From Coriobacteriia bacterium (GTDB lineage Bacteria > Actinomycetota > Coriobacteriia > Anaerosomatales > Anaerosomataceae), in the NCBI GenBank assembly GCA_030652115.1, contig JAUSBK010000010.1, positions 124,001 through 188,000 of the forward strand: a stretch of DNA of 64,000 nucleotides, written 5' to 3'. Both the position numbers and the translations under genes were made by a program. Positions within the stretch are counted from its first letter, which is position 1. Each line of letters opens with the position of its first letter. Below, in pieces: positions 43,657-53,262 of this stretch. Under the pieces are notes generated by a model. That model worked only from the letters and a program-made list of their open reading frames with translations, was not told where the DNA came from and ran no database searches.

Positions 43657-45762
43657 ATGATGGCTGCCCAGAAGAGGATGCCCGCCAAGGGCAAGCGCGC
43701 GGCGACCGGGACAGGTGCCCCCGAGACCGGTAATGCCGGTGAGTTGCACCAACACGCTGGAGGACAACACCCTCCGCTCACGACGAACCAGGGCGTGCAG
43801 ATCTCAGACGACCAGAACTCACTGCGCGCCGGCGACTCGGGGCCAACCTTGCTCGAGGACTTCGTCCTCCGAGAGAAGATCATGCACTTCGACCACGAGC
43901 GCATTCCGGAGCGCATCGTGCACGCGCGCGGCACGGGAGTGCATGGCTTCTTCGAGCTCACCAACTCCCTGAGCAAGGTCACGACCGCGAAGATCTTCAC
44001 CCATGTCGGCGTCAAGGTCCCGGTATTCGCTCGCTTCTCGACTGTCGCCGGCGGATCGGGATCGGTAGACACCCCTCGTGACGTACGTGGCTTCGCCGTG
44101 AGGTTCTACACCGAGGAAGGCAACCTGGACATCGTGGGCAACAACATCCCGGTCTTCTTCATCCAGGATGCCATCAAGTTCCCTGACTTCGTTCACGCCG
44201 TGAAGATGGAGCCGGACCGCGGGTTCCCGCAAGCTGCAAGCGCGCACGACAATTTCTGGGATTTCATCTCGCTCACGCCTGAATCGATGCACGCGGTCAT
44301 CTGGGCGATGTCGGACCGCGCGATTCCCCGCTCTCTGCGTATGATCGAGGGATTCGGCGTCCACAGCTTCCGGTTCATCGACCGCTCCGGCCACAGCACG
44401 TTCGTCAAGTTCCACTGGCGCCCCTCGCTCGGACTGCAGTCCACTGTCTGGGATGAGGCGGTCAAGCTCGCCGGCGCGGACCCGGACTTTCATCGCCGGG
44501 ACATGTTCGAGGCGATCCAGGCCGGCGTGTACCCCGAGTGGGAGCTGCTCGTGCAGCTGTTCACGCAGGAGCAGGCGGACGACTTCCCCTTCGACCACCT
44601 CGACTCCACCAAACTGATTCCGGAGGAGCTCGTGCCACTCACGCCGGTCGGACGAATGGTGTTGGATCGCTGGCCCGACAACTTCTTCGCCGAGACCGAA
44701 CAGGTCGCCTTCTGTCCGGCCAACATCGTGCCGGGCATGGACTTCAGCAACGACCCGCTCCTGCAGGGCCGACTCTTCTCCTACACCGACACGCAGCTCT
44801 CGCGTCTCGGGGGCGTGAACTTCCACCAGATTCCGATCAACGCAGCCAAGTGCCCTGTCAACAACAACCAGCGCGACGGGCACATGCAGATGGCTGTACC
44901 ACACGGCCGAACCAACTATGAGCCGCAATCACTCGAGCCGGATCGGCCCCTCGAGTCTCCTCACGGATTCACCAGCGCCGCGGCTTCAATCGATCTCGGA
45001 CCCAAGCGCCGCGTCCGGTCAGCGAGCTTCGCCGATCACTACAGCCAACCCCGCCAGTTCTTCCGCAGCCAGAGTCCTGCGGAGCAGGCACACATCGTTT
45101 CGGCGTACGTGTTCGAACTGTCCAAAGTGGAGACCCCACACGTGCGAGAAGCGATTGTCGGACATCTGCGCAACATCGACGACACACTGGCCAAGCGCGT
45201 CGCCGCCAGCTTGAACATGTCTAAGCTACCGGCGGCTCCTCATGCAGCCGCCCACATTCAGGACTTGCCGAAGTCGCCGCCGCTGGGCCTCATCGGCAAG
45301 ATGAAGGACACGCTCAAGGGCCGCACAGTGGGCATCCTGGTTGCCGACGGATCCGACAGCGCGGCGATCGACGCGATCCGCAAGGCTGCACACGGTGCCG
45401 GGGCTGCCGTCAAGGTGGTGGCGCCCAAGATCGGCGAGGTCAAGCTCGGAGGCGGAAAGTACGAGGTCATCGAGAACCAGCTCGCCGGGACGCCCTCGGT
45501 CGTCTTCGACGCAGTGGCGGTAGTCCTGTCTGACGCAGGCGCAAAGCAGCTCGCCAAAGAAGGCGCGGCAGTCGACTTTGTTCGGGACGCATTCGGCCAC
45601 CTCAAGGCGATCGCCGCCAACGAAGGCGCCGCAGCACTCCTCAAGGCTGCGGGAGTCAAAGCCGACCCAGGTGTCATCGACACCGCCGATCCCAAGGCGT
45701 TCATCAAAGCCGCGAAAACGCGTCAGTGGGCACGCGAGCCAAAGGTGCGTACGTTGCCGTAG
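43657..45762 (+). CDS. katE: Large-subunit (clade 2, KatE/HPII-type) catalase
   Basis: 701 residues, cytoplasmic haem enzyme that dismutates hydrogen peroxide. Catalytic His89 ([15 protein letters not shown]) and Asn162 ([12 protein letters not shown]), and proximal haem-ligand Tyr376 (RLFSYTDTQ), are all present. A C-terminal DJ-1/PfpI-like flavodoxin domain (about 560-690) marks the large-subunit clade. AGGAGGTC precedes tandem ATGs; either may start. It probably belongs to a general stress regulon with its divergent neighbour and the CsbD genes. Confidence 0.96.
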   Translation: MMAAQKRMPAKGKRAATGTGAPETGNAGELHQHAGGQHPPLTTNQGVQISDDQNSLRAGDSGPTLLEDFVLREKIMHFDHERIPERIVHARGTGVHGFFELTNSLSKVTTAKIFTHVGVKVPVFARFSTVAGGSGSVDTPRDVRGFAVRFYTEEGNLDIVGNNIPVFFIQDAIKFPDFVHAVKMEPDRGFPQAASAHDNFWDFISLTPESMHAVIWAMSDRAIPRSLRMIEGFGVHSFRFIDRSGHSTFVKFHWRPSLGLQSTVWDEAVKLAGADPDFHRRDMFEAIQAGVYPEWELLVQLFTQEQADDFPFDHLDSTKLIPEELVPLTPVGRMVLDRWPDNFFAETEQVAFCPANIVPGMDFSNDPLLQGRLFSYTDTQLSRLGGVNFHQIPINAAKCPVNNNQRDGHMQMAVPHGRTNYEPQSLEPDRPLESPHGFTSAAASIDLGPKRRVRSASFADHYSQPRQFFRSQSPAEQAHIVSAYVFELSKVETPHVREAIVGHLRNIDDTLAKRVAASLNMSKLPAAPHAAAHIQDLPKSPPLGLIGKMKDTLKGRTVGILVADGSDSAAIDAIRKAAHGAGAAVKVVAPKIGEVKLGGGKYEVIENQLAGTPSVVFDAVAVVLSDAGAKQLAKEGAAVDFVRDAFGHLKAIAANEGAAALLKAAGVKADPGVIDTADPKAFIKAAKTRQWAREPKVRTLP

Positions 45763-45794
45763 ACCGGACCGCTCTTGGCGAATCGCGCTATCGG

Positions 45795-45826
45795 CGCCCC
45801 GTCTTCTGTTGCAGGAAGACGGGGCG
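45795..45826 (+). terminator. Strong hairpin terminator after katE
   Basis: A perfect 12-bp stem (CGCCCCGTCTTC with GAAGACGGGGCG) and an 8-base loop lie 33 bases after the catalase stop. A TTGCG follows and there is no long U-run. Confidence 0.75.
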
Positions 45827-45895
45827 TTGCGCTGCCGCTCGCGCCTACCCTTCCGCATACGCGGCTTTTCGTGGGTTGTGTCCTATGATTGCCTC

Positions 45896-48601
45896 ATGTC
45901 GACGCCGATTCTCGCCACCAAGCTCTACGTCCCGCCGCCTCGGACCAGCGTGGTCCTTCGCCCCCGCCTGATCGAACGGCTGGACGTGGGTCTGCGGAGC
46001 AGGCTGATCCTCGTATCGGCCCCGGCCGGCTTCGGCAAGACCACGATAGTCAGCGAGTGGGCGGCGGGCGGCAGCCGTCTTGAGCCGAAAGTCCGTACTG
46101 CATGGCTCTCACTGGACGAAGGCGACGGCGATCCGGCGCGCTTCCTCACCTACCTCGTCGCCGCCCTGCAGACGGTTGCGGCGGACGTTGGCCAAGGGGT
46201 TCTGGGCATGCTCCAGTCCCCCCAAACGCCACCCACCGAGACGATGCTCGCGACCCTGCTGAACGAGATAGCTGCTCTCCCCCACGGGGTCGTCCTCGTT
46301 CTCGACGACTACCACCGCGTCGACTCCGAACCGGTAGATGGAGCTGTCGCGTTCCTACTGGAGCACCTGCCACCGCAGTTGCACCTGGTCATCGCTACCC
46401 GGGAGGACCCGCGCCTGCCCCTGGCCCGGTGGCGAGCTCGCGGGCAACTGACCGAGTTGCGCGCGGCCGACCTCCGCTTCAGCGCCTCCGAAGGCGCCGA
46501 GTTCCTCAACCAGGCGATGGGTCTCGACCTCTCGGCGGAGGACATCAGCGCACTGGAGACACGCACCGAGGGCTGGATCGCCGGCCTGCAGTTGGCGGCG
46601 CTCTCCATTCAAGGGCATTCGGATGCCGTCGGCTTCATCGAGGCCTTCACGGGCAGCAACCGTTTCGTACTGGACTACCTGGTCGAGGAGGTCCTTCAGC
46701 GTCAGCCGCAGGCCGCGCGCAGCTTCCTGCTGCAGACCTCCCTTCTCGACACGCTGTGCGGTGCCCTGTGCGATGCCGTCACCGGGCAGAAGCACGGCAA
46801 GGAGATGCTCGAGCGCTTGGAGCGAGACAACCTGTTCGTCGTCCCCCTCGACGACGAGCGTCGATGGTATCGCTATCACCACCTCTTCGCCGATGTCCTG
46901 CAGGCGCTCGCGCGCGCGGAACAGCCCGATCAGCTAGCGGCCCTGCACAAACGGGCCAGCGATTGGTACGAGGAGAACGGCTCGCGGCCCGACGCAGTCC
47001 GTCACGCTCTGTACGCCGAGGACTTCGAGTGGGCTGCGGACCTGATCGAGCGGGCCGGTCCGATGCTGGTGACGAGCTCACAGACCGCTATCTGGCTCAA
47101 CTGGGCGCGGTCGCTGCCGGACGAGCTGATCCGCGCTCGGCCCGTGCTTAGCGTTTGGCACGCCTACGCGTTGTTGGGCAGTGGCGAATTGGAGGCCGCT
47201 GAGGCTCGGCTGACTGACGCCGAGCGCTGGCTCGAGCCCGGGCCGGGGCAGCCGACGGTCTCCGTGGACCAAGAACAGCTTCGGTCTCTGCTGGCGACCA
47301 TAGCGGTGGCCCGTGCCTACCGTGCCCATTCTCTGGGTGATGTGCCGGGCACCGTGAAGCACGCTCAGCGAGTACTCGAGCTCCTGCCCGAAGGAGACCA
47401 CCCCAGGCGTGAACAGGCGATCGCGCTCATGGGGATGACGTGTTGGGCCAGCGGCGATCTGCAAGCCGCCGACCGGGTGTTTGTCGACTACAGCCAAAGG
47501 CAAATCGCCGCCGGCAACATCCTGGTCGCGATCAGCGCGATGACCGTCCTGCCTGACATCGAGCCGACGCTGGGTCGTCTGCGTGAGGCGATCGACGCAC
47601 TCACGGGGTTATTGCACGTCGTGGTGGACCAGGGCGAGCCCCTACCTCCGGAAGCGGCCGATCTGTATCGGGGGCTTGGGGAATTGGTCCTCGAGCAGGG
47701 CGACCTGACTGCTGCCGCAGCACACCTACTGAAAAGCAAGGAACTGGGCGAGCAGGATGAGTTGCCGGTATGGCGTTGGCGATGGCATGTCGCGAAGGCT
47801 CGACTCCACGAGGTACAAGGCGATCCGGAGGGCGCTCTCCGTCTGCTGGACGAGGCCCAGCGCCTCTTTATCAGGACGCCCCTGCCAGACGCGCGCCCCC
47901 TGGCGGCTCTGAAGGCCCGGATCTGGGCTACGCAGGGCAGGGTGACCGAAGCACTGGAGTGGGCGCGGGAAAGAGGGCTGTCCGTCGACGACGATCTCAG
48001 CTACCTGCACGAGTTCGAACACGTCACCCTTGCGAGAGTGCTCGTCGCCCAGTACGAGAGCGAGCACGTGGATGGTGCCGTCCACGACGCCATAGGGCTG
48101 CTGGAGCGCCTCCTGCATGCGGCCGAAGAAGGCGGCAGGACGGGGAGCGCGATCGAGATCCTGGCGTTTCAGGCGCTCGCCCACCAAGCGCAAGGCGACA
48201 CGTCCTCGGCCCTTGCACCACTGGAGCGTGCCCTGTCCCTGGCCGAACCGGAGGGCTACGTCCGGGTCTTTGTGAGCGAGGGCCCGCCGATGGCCCGCCT
48301 TCTCACTGAAGCCGCTTCCCGCGGAATAGCGCCAGACAGCGCGAGGCGGTTGTTGGCAGCGTTCCGGGAGGCAGGAGATGCCCACCCCTCCGGACCCAAG
48401 GAGCTCCTCAGCGAGCGCGAAGTCGAAGTGCTCCAGCACATCGCAGCTGGACTCACGAACCGGCAGATCGCCGCCCGGCTGTATCTCTCGCTGTACACCG
48501 TCAAAGCCCATGCGCGCAGCATCTACGACAAGCTTGATGCCCACAGCCGCACGCAGGCCGTCGCCAGGGCCCGGGAGCTTGGCATCCTGCCTCTCCACTG
48601 A
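45896..48601 (+). CDS. MalT-type (LAL) LuxR-family transcriptional regulator
   Basis: 901 residues from the ATG at 45896. It begins STPILATKLYVPPPRTSVVL, with Walker A APAGFGKTT (residues 42-50), Walker B VVLVLDDYHRV, a TPR-rich arm (about 450-800), and a C-terminal LuxR HTH (LSEREVEVLQHIAAGLTNRQ, about 835-900). Such STAND ATPases bind an inducer and then activate nearby promoters. The genes that follow on the same strand (48716-52345) are its likely targets. The open frame extends back to 45578 inside katE, which is not coding. Confidence 0.93.
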   Translation: MSTPILATKLYVPPPRTSVVLRPRLIERLDVGLRSRLILVSAPAGFGKTTIVSEWAAGGSRLEPKVRTAWLSLDEGDGDPARFLTYLVAALQTVAADVGQGVLGMLQSPQTPPTETMLATLLNEIAALPHGVVLVLDDYHRVDSEPVDGAVAFLLEHLPPQLHLVIATREDPRLPLARWRARGQLTELRAADLRFSASEGAEFLNQAMGLDLSAEDISALETRTEGWIAGLQLAALSIQGHSDAVGFIEAFTGSNRFVLDYLVEEVLQRQPQAARSFLLQTSLLDTLCGALCDAVTGQKHGKEMLERLERDNLFVVPLDDERRWYRYHHLFADVLQALARAEQPDQLAALHKRASDWYEENGSRPDAVRHALYAEDFEWAADLIERAGPMLVTSSQTAIWLNWARSLPDELIRARPVLSVWHAYALLGSGELEAAEARLTDAERWLEPGPGQPTVSVDQEQLRSLLATIAVARAYRAHSLGDVPGTVKHAQRVLELLPEGDHPRREQAIALMGMTCWASGDLQAADRVFVDYSQRQIAAGNILVAISAMTVLPDIEPTLGRLREAIDALTGLLHVVVDQGEPLPPEAADLYRGLGELVLEQGDLTAAAAHLLKSKELGEQDELPVWRWRWHVAKARLHEVQGDPEGALRLLDEAQRLFIRTPLPDARPLAALKARIWATQGRVTEALEWARERGLSVDDDLSYLHEFEHVTLARVLVAQYESEHVDGAVHDAIGLLERLLHAAEEGGRTGSAIEILAFQALAHQAQGDTSSALAPLERALSLAEPEGYVRVFVSEGPPMARLLTEAASRGIAPDSARRLLAAFREAGDAHPSGPKELLSEREVEVLQHIAAGLTNRQIAARLYLSLYTVKAHARSIYDKLDAHSRTQAVARARELGILPLH

Positions 48602-48715
48602 GATTAGTCCCATCGGTTAGTCCCTTCGACCGATGTCAGTGCCCTCGCACGCCCCCATGCTCTTAGAGGAGGCGCACTTAGACGCCTCAACCGGTGGCAA
48701 AGGGCGACGAGGACA

Positions 48716-48991
48716 GTGGCGGAGCGGCGAAGCCAGAGGACAGACCCGGATTGGCCTGCGGTCTATCAGATCAGGGTCGAAGGCCATCTCGGGCACGCGA
48801 TGACGGGCTGGTTCGAAGGCCTGTCGATCGCGCTGGAGGACGACGGCGACACGCTCTTGACCGGCGCCGTGGTCGATCAGGCCGCGCTGCACGGACTCCT
48901 CACGAAGGTGCGTGATCTGGGCGTACTGCTCGTCTCGGTCAATCGACTGGATGCCGGCCCGGGGCCACGACCAACAGAAGAAGGAGATTGA
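48716..48991 (+). CDS. Small conserved protein of the LuxR/DUF4386 cassette
   Basis: 91 residues, start GTG. It reads DWPAVYQIRVEGHLGHAMTG...FEGLSIALEDDGDTLLTG, then VDQAALHGLLTKVRDLGVLL and SVNRLD. The compact alpha/beta pattern has no membrane segment. I recall similar short proteins beside MalT-like regulators and DUF4386 genes, but no function is assigned. It ends one base before the next start. Confidence 0.75.
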   Translation: MAERRSQRTDPDWPAVYQIRVEGHLGHAMTGWFEGLSIALEDDGDTLLTGAVVDQAALHGLLTKVRDLGVLLVSVNRLDAGPGPRPTEEGD

Positions 48992-48992
48992 G

Positions 48993-49697
48993 ATGCGCAC
49001 GTACAGAGGAAACGCGATAGCGGTGGGAGTTCTGTTCATCCTGTGCTCGGCCACGTCGATCCTGAGCATCGTCCCACTGGGCGGTCCGCTGGTCGCCCCC
49101 GTCGATCTCGCCAAGTTGGCGACGAACGACACCCGGGTGGTGTTGACCGCACTCATCGAGTTCGTGTGGGCATTGACCGGGGCAGGCATCGCCATCGGTC
49201 TGTATCCCGTCATCAAGAAGTTCAACCCGGCCCTGGCCCTCGGATCTGTCGCCGGCAGGTTGGTCGAGGCCGTGTTCGTCGTGGTCGGGGCTCTCGGGCT
49301 GCTTGCGCTGCTGACCGTGGGCCAAGAGGCTGTGGCAGTAGGCTCCGCCAGCGTGGCCACGGTGGCGACGACGTCGAACCTGGTGCTCGCGGCACGCGAG
49401 TGGGTGCATGGGTTCGTCGCGCTGATCCCGTTCGGCGTTGGAGCGTTCATGTACTACGTCGTGCTCTACAGGTCGCGGCTCGTTCCCCGCTGGCTGTCGG
49501 GTTGGGGGCTCGTCGCGATCGCGTTGTTCATGGTTTCGACCGTCATCGCAGGCTTCACGCAGGAGTTCGGCTTCACGACGGTAAACACGGTGCTCAACAT
49601 CCCGATCGGTCTCCAGGAAATGGCGCTGGCTATCTGGCTCATCGCCAAGGGGTTCGATCAGAGGGCGCTGGCCTCTGGTGCCGAGAGCGAGGCGTAG
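48993..49697 (+). CDS. DUF4386 family membrane protein
   Basis: 234 residues with about six transmembrane helices, starting MRTYRGNAIAVGVLFILCSA behind AAGGAG. Family blocks are VWALTGAGIAIGLYPVIKKF and PRWLSGWGLVAIALF. The function of DUF4386 is unknown. The in-frame part upstream to 48912 overlaps the preceding gene in another frame and is rejected. Confidence 0.85.
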   Translation: MRTYRGNAIAVGVLFILCSATSILSIVPLGGPLVAPVDLAKLATNDTRVVLTALIEFVWALTGAGIAIGLYPVIKKFNPALALGSVAGRLVEAVFVVVGALGLLALLTVGQEAVAVGSASVATVATTSNLVLAAREWVHGFVALIPFGVGAFMYYVVLYRSRLVPRWLSGWGLVAIALFMVSTVIAGFTQEFGFTTVNTVLNIPIGLQEMALAIWLIAKGFDQRALASGAESEA

Positions 49698-49701
49698 TCA
49701 C

Positions 49702-50400
49702 ATGGACGCATCCACTCGACGCAGCATGCGAGTGCAGAAGGCAGGCGGCATCGCGGCAGTCTACATCGCGATAGCGTATCTCGCGGCAATCCCCTACTTC
49801 GTCTTCCTGGTGAACTACCCCCGTGTGGTCGACCCGACCCAGAAGGTCATCTTGCTGAAGGACAACTACGCGAGTATGTACTGGATGCATGTCGTCTCGT
49901 TCGAGTTCGTCGCACTCGCTCTGATCGTGGTCACTTTTGCGATCCACCAGCGCCTGAAAGAGCTCGCGCCGTCGACAGCGCAGTTCGCGACTGTCGCGGG
50001 GCTCATCCGGGCGGGCCTTCTGCTCGCCAGCGTCATGGTGTTCAACTACGGAATGGGAGTGGTGGTCCGGCTCTACGCCACCGCGCCCGCACAGGCCGTG
50101 TCGGCGTGGCAGGTGATCGAGCCCCTGGCTTCAGCCCTGGGCGGATCCGGCGGCGATCTCCTCGGCGGGCTGTGGTTTCTGCTCCTGAGCGCAGCGGCTC
50201 TTCGAACGAAGGTACTCCCGAGTGCACTGAGCTGGCTGGGTGTGGTGATCGGCGGCGCCGGCATTCTCACCTTGGTGCCGGGACTGAGTGGACTGGAAGC
50301 CGTGTTCGGGCTGCTGCAGATCGTGTGGTTCTTATGGCTCGGGATCGTCATGGTGCGGAGCAGGCCGGACTCTGGAAGGGCAGCGGAATGGACCCGATAG
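49702..50400 (+). CDS. DUF4386-like membrane protein
   Basis: 232 residues, about six transmembrane helices, starting MDASTRRSMRVQKAGGIAAV four bases after the previous stop. The arrangement resembles its neighbour (AGGIAAVYIAIAYLAAIPYF, LPSALSWLGVVIGGAGILTL), so the two may be ancient paralogues. It overlaps the next gene by 13 bases. Confidence 0.8.
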   Translation: MDASTRRSMRVQKAGGIAAVYIAIAYLAAIPYFVFLVNYPRVVDPTQKVILLKDNYASMYWMHVVSFEFVALALIVVTFAIHQRLKELAPSTAQFATVAGLIRAGLLLASVMVFNYGMGVVVRLYATAPAQAVSAWQVIEPLASALGGSGGDLLGGLWFLLLSAAALRTKVLPSALSWLGVVIGGAGILTLVPGLSGLEAVFGLLQIVWFLWLGIVMVRSRPDSGRAAEWTR

Positions 50401-51197
50401 CCAGAAAGAACCTGAGGACCTACTTCATCCTGGCATACGTGATCTTCTGGCTCCTGCTGGTCTTCACCGGCCTCTCGATCGTGCTGAAGGTCCCCCCAGT
50501 CGTCCAGACGGCCATGGAAACCGTCTGCGCTTGGGCGCCGACCTTTGCACTCCTCATCATGTACAAGAGGGTCTTCCCCGGTGTGCCTCTGCTGACCTGG
50601 CTCAAGAAGCAGTTCCCCAGGGTCTGCGCACTCGACTTCGTCGTCCCGGCGGTTCTGCAGGTGCTTGCGGTCGCGTGTGCCGTCGGCGCGTACCTCGTCA
50701 TCAATGGGAAGTCACTCGGCTCGCTGCAGTTCGTCTCGGCGATCGATGTCCTGCCGCTTCTGGTGGTCAAGCTGACGTCGGGGCCGATGGGCGAAGAGCT
50801 TGGGTGGCGAGCATACGCATTGAACGAGCGCCAGAAGACGTTCAGCCCGCTTGTCTCATCGTTGTTCATCGGAGTCATCTGGGGCTTCTGGCATCTGCCG
50901 CTCTGGCTGCTCTCCGGGTACTCCGGTGGGACCCTGGCCCTTTACGTGGCTTCCTTCCTTGTCGCGATCATCAGTACTTCGGTGTTGATCACGTTCTTCT
51001 ACAACCGAAGCGGCAACATACTTGTTGCCGTGTGGGTGCACTTTCTCTTCAACTTCCTGTTGAGCGCGGTTAAGATCGATACCGTGCCGCTTCTGGCGTA
51101 CACCTCGATCACCTACCTCGTCGCCGCGCTCCTTGTCGTCGCGTTCGGCCGGAGGACCATGATGCGCACGCCGACACTGAGTGCCGATCCATTCTGA
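50388..51197 (+). CDS. CPBP-family intramembrane protease (Abi-type)
   Basis: 269 residues, about eight transmembrane helices. The glutamate motif GEELGWRAY (EExxxR), the FWHLP histidine box (FxxxH-like) and a third His (WVHFLFNF) form the presumed metal site. CPBP proteases process prenylated proteins or confer bacteriocin self-immunity. GGAAGGG precedes the ATG at 50388. The stop overlaps the next start (TGATG). Confidence 0.9.
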   Translation: MDPIARKNLRTYFILAYVIFWLLLVFTGLSIVLKVPPVVQTAMETVCAWAPTFALLIMYKRVFPGVPLLTWLKKQFPRVCALDFVVPAVLQVLAVACAVGAYLVINGKSLGSLQFVSAIDVLPLLVVKLTSGPMGEELGWRAYALNERQKTFSPLVSSLFIGVIWGFWHLPLWLLSGYSGGTLALYVASFLVAIISTSVLITFFYNRSGNILVAVWVHFLFNFLLSAVKIDTVPLLAYTSITYLVAALLVVAFGRRTMMRTPTLSADPF

Positions 51198-52345
51198 TGA
51201 TCCCGCGACTCACACGCCGTGACCTATCTGTCCGAACGTTCGCACGAAAGGCCGGGCGCGTGATGTCGATCGCCATCTCCGTCTTGCTGGCTTCGGTGCT
51301 CGTTCTTGTGGGCGTCTTGCTGCTCCTGAGTCCCGGACGGCCGACGCCGTTTCTCGATGACAACGGGAAGCCGCTTCCGGGCAGCATTTCGGAGAAGACC
51401 CGCGTCACCATCAACGGTGTCGAGCAGGGCATGTTCATCAAGGCCAAGGACGCGAGCAAGCCCGTGCTGCTCTACCTCCATGGCGGCATGCCCGACTACT
51501 TCCTGACCGAGCGCTACCCCACGGGTCTCGACGAGGACTTCGTCGTGGTCTGGTGGGAGCAGCGCGGCTCGGGCCTGTCCTACAGCCCCGACATGGCACC
51601 GGAGTCTCTGACCGCGGAGCAGATCGTGGCCGACACGCTGGCGATGACCGACTACCTCCGCGAGCGCTTCGGCCAGGACAAGATCTACCTCATGGGGCAC
51701 TCGGGAGGGACCTTCATCGGCATCCAGGCGGCCGCGCGCGCACCGGAGAAGTACCGCGCCTACATCGGCGTTGCCCAGATGTCCTACCAACTCCGCTCCG
51801 AGCAGCTGGCGTACGACTACATGCTCGAGCGGTTCAAGTCAAACGGGAACGCGGACATGGCACGGAAGCTGGAAGCGGCGCCAGTCGGCGACTCGGTTCC
51901 GCTTTCGAACGAGTACAGCTCGGTCCGCGATGTCGCGATGCACGAACTGGGCATCGGCACGATTCACGACATGCGCTCGATCGTCACCGGTCTGCTTCTG
52001 GAGTCCTTCCGAAGCCCCGAGTACACGCTCGGCGAGAAGGTCGGCATGTGGCGTGGCAAGATCTTCTCCGGCAGCCGGTTGTGGAACACGGAGCTGGCCA
52101 CGGACCTGACGAAGAAGGTCACACGGCTGGAGATCCCCGTCTACTTCCTGCACGGCGCGTACGACTACACCGTCTCGTACCCGCTGGCAAAGGCCTACTA
52201 CGAACAGCTGGACGCGCCGCTGAAGGGCTTCTACACGTTCGAGCAGTCGGCGCACAGCCCGCTGTTCGAGGAGCCGACGAAGACGTGCGAGATACTGCGG
52301 ACGGATGTACTGGCAGGCGTAAACGGGCTCGCGGACCCGGAGTAA
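51197..52345 (+). CDS. Membrane-anchored alpha/beta hydrolase
   Basis: 382 residues. An N-terminal transmembrane anchor (about 22-45) precedes an alpha/beta-hydrolase fold. The oxyanion region is LYLHGGMPDYF, the nucleophile elbow GHSGG, the acid Asp in HGAYDYTVSY, and His in EQSAHSPLFEEP. The family resembles proline-iminopeptidase-like hydrolases, but the substrate is unknown. The ATG overlaps the protease stop by one base, so it closes the cassette led by the MalT regulator. Confidence 0.88.
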   Translation: MIPRLTRRDLSVRTFARKAGRVMSIAISVLLASVLVLVGVLLLLSPGRPTPFLDDNGKPLPGSISEKTRVTINGVEQGMFIKAKDASKPVLLYLHGGMPDYFLTERYPTGLDEDFVVVWWEQRGSGLSYSPDMAPESLTAEQIVADTLAMTDYLRERFGQDKIYLMGHSGGTFIGIQAAARAPEKYRAYIGVAQMSYQLRSEQLAYDYMLERFKSNGNADMARKLEAAPVGDSVPLSNEYSSVRDVAMHELGIGTIHDMRSIVTGLLLESFRSPEYTLGEKVGMWRGKIFSGSRLWNTELATDLTKKVTRLEIPVYFLHGAYDYTVSYPLAKAYYEQLDAPLKGFYTFEQSAHSPLFEEPTKTCEILRTDVLAGVNGLADPE

Positions 52346-52350
52346 CGGCG

Positions 52351-52530
52351 CTACTCGTTCGGCTTGACGACGTTCTTCACGGCATCCGTTGCCTTGTCGA
52401 CCGTCTTCTTGGTCGCCGCACTGGCGCGGTCTACTTTGCCTTCTCGCTCCAGGCTCTTGTCTCCCGTCGCGTCGCCGACGGCTTCCTTCAGTCGGCCAAT
52501 GGTCTCTTCCGCCTTGTGCTCACCCATCAT
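52351..52530 (-). CDS. CsbD family stress protein (copy 1)
   Basis: About 59 residues, start at an ATG pair (52530/52527) behind AAGGGG. It contains ETIGRLKEAVGDATGDKSLE, the CsbD signature, then a Lys-rich helix. CsbD is a sigma-B-controlled general stress protein in Bacillus; its molecular role is unknown. A GGGTAG lies on the minus strand at 52573-52578. It converges on the hydrolase gene with only 5 bases between stops. Confidence 0.88.
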   Translation of the reverse strand: MMGEHKAEETIGRLKEAVGDATGDKSLEREGKVDRASAATKKTVDKATDAVKNVVKPNE

Positions 52531-52689
52531 CCTCGCCCCTTTCGGCAAGTCGCGGTGTCCGTTTAGTAGCCTCTACCCCGATTTCGCAGCACTGAAGACG
52601 ATCGCAGCGGCGTGGCAATCACCAGACGGCCGACTCAGCATGTTCGAGCTGCGGTCTCCACTCCCTGGAGGGTCCTGTGCCAAACGAAA

Positions 52690-52757
52690 CGGGGCCCCAT
52701 TCGGGACCCCGCTGAGTACGCTGGTCGGGCTTGTTAGGCCGGTTTGTAGCCGTGGGA
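52690..52757 (+). repeat. Dispersed hairpin-tail repeat, copy A
   Basis: A hairpin (9-bp stem 52690-52711, one mismatch, loop ATTC) is followed by TGGTCGGGCTT and GGTTTGTAGCCG. It shares arrangement and tail bases with copies B, C and D. It lies in the 272-base gap between csbD and the Lys/Ala repeat gene, where nothing else is recognised. Confidence 0.55.
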
Positions 52758-52802
52758 AGCGAACTCCGCTACTCCCCCCGTAGCAGCCCATCAATACACG
52801 CA

Positions 52803-53078
52803 CTATTTCTTCTTGTCGGCAGCCTTCTTCTTGTCGGCAGCCTTCTTTCTGGCGTTGGCCTTCATACTGTCGGCAACCTTCTTTGCGTCGGCCCTCTTAC
52901 TGGCGGCAGCCTTCTTCGCTTCGGCCTTCTTGCTGTCGGCAACCTTCTTCGCTTCGGCGATCTTACTGTCGGCAGCCTTCTTCGCTTCGGCCACTTCTGT
53001 CGCCTCCGATACCTGGGACTGGAAGGACTTGAGCCTTGGACGCTCCGCGTTGGCACATTCCAGCGCGAACAGTCGCAT
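52803..53078 (-). CDS. Lys/Ala-rich 11-residue repeat protein
   Basis: 91 residues. After a 30-residue leader, four near-identical 11-residue units of type AEAKKAADSKI follow, ending in AADKKKAADKKK. The hendecad period suggests a right-handed coiled coil, similar to LEA-type desiccation proteins or histone H1-like tails; the charge is strongly positive. There is no strong ribosome-binding site, and a GGGTAG at 53087-53092 lies only 9 bases upstream of the ATG, so the transcript could be nearly leaderless. It sits between two CsbD genes. Confidence 0.65.
   Translation of the reverse strand: MRLFALECANAERPRLKSFQSQVSEATEVAEAKKAADSKIAEAKKVADSKKAEAKKAAASKRADAKKVADSMKANARKKAADKKKAADKKK
52867..52998. 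repeat. 33-bp tandem repeat (four units) inside the Lys/Ala-rich gene
   Basis: Units at 52867-52899, 52900-52932, 52933-52965 and 52966-52998 share the core CGGCARCCTTCTTYGCKTCG. The period of 33 preserves the frame and encodes the 11-residue motif. Confidence 0.85.
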
Positions 53079-53150
53079 CGTTGTTTCTACCCGAATACGG
53101 CACCGGGCGCGGAGCGCGAATGTTGACTCCGCCGCGGGGACGCGACATCG

Positions 53151-53217
53151 ACAAGGGGTCGCTTCTGGTGTCCCCTTGTGGTCGGGCTTACCGGCCGCGT
53201 TTGTTCTCTGCGATGTG
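53151..53217 (+). repeat. Dispersed hairpin-tail repeat, copy D
   Basis: ACAAGGGG/CCCCTTGT form an 8-bp stem, followed by TGGTCGGGCTT (identical to copy A) and CGCGTTTGTTCTCTGCGATGTG. It lies in the gap between the Lys/Ala-rich gene and csbD copy 2. Confidence 0.5.
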
Positions 53218-53262
53218 CCGGGGCATGGCCATGCCCCCCACCGCGGACCAGCAGTCAGACGG

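Noticed and set aside
52722-52731. Attachment-site duplicate of the tRNA-Pro 3' end (TGGTCGGGCT also at 56173-56182)
   Set aside because: Only 10 bases match and the same bases belong to the dispersed repeat family, so chance or repeat origin is more likely than an att site.
52867-52998. CRISPR or non-coding iterons
   Set aside because: The 33-bp repeats preserve a reading frame and encode an 11-residue protein motif.
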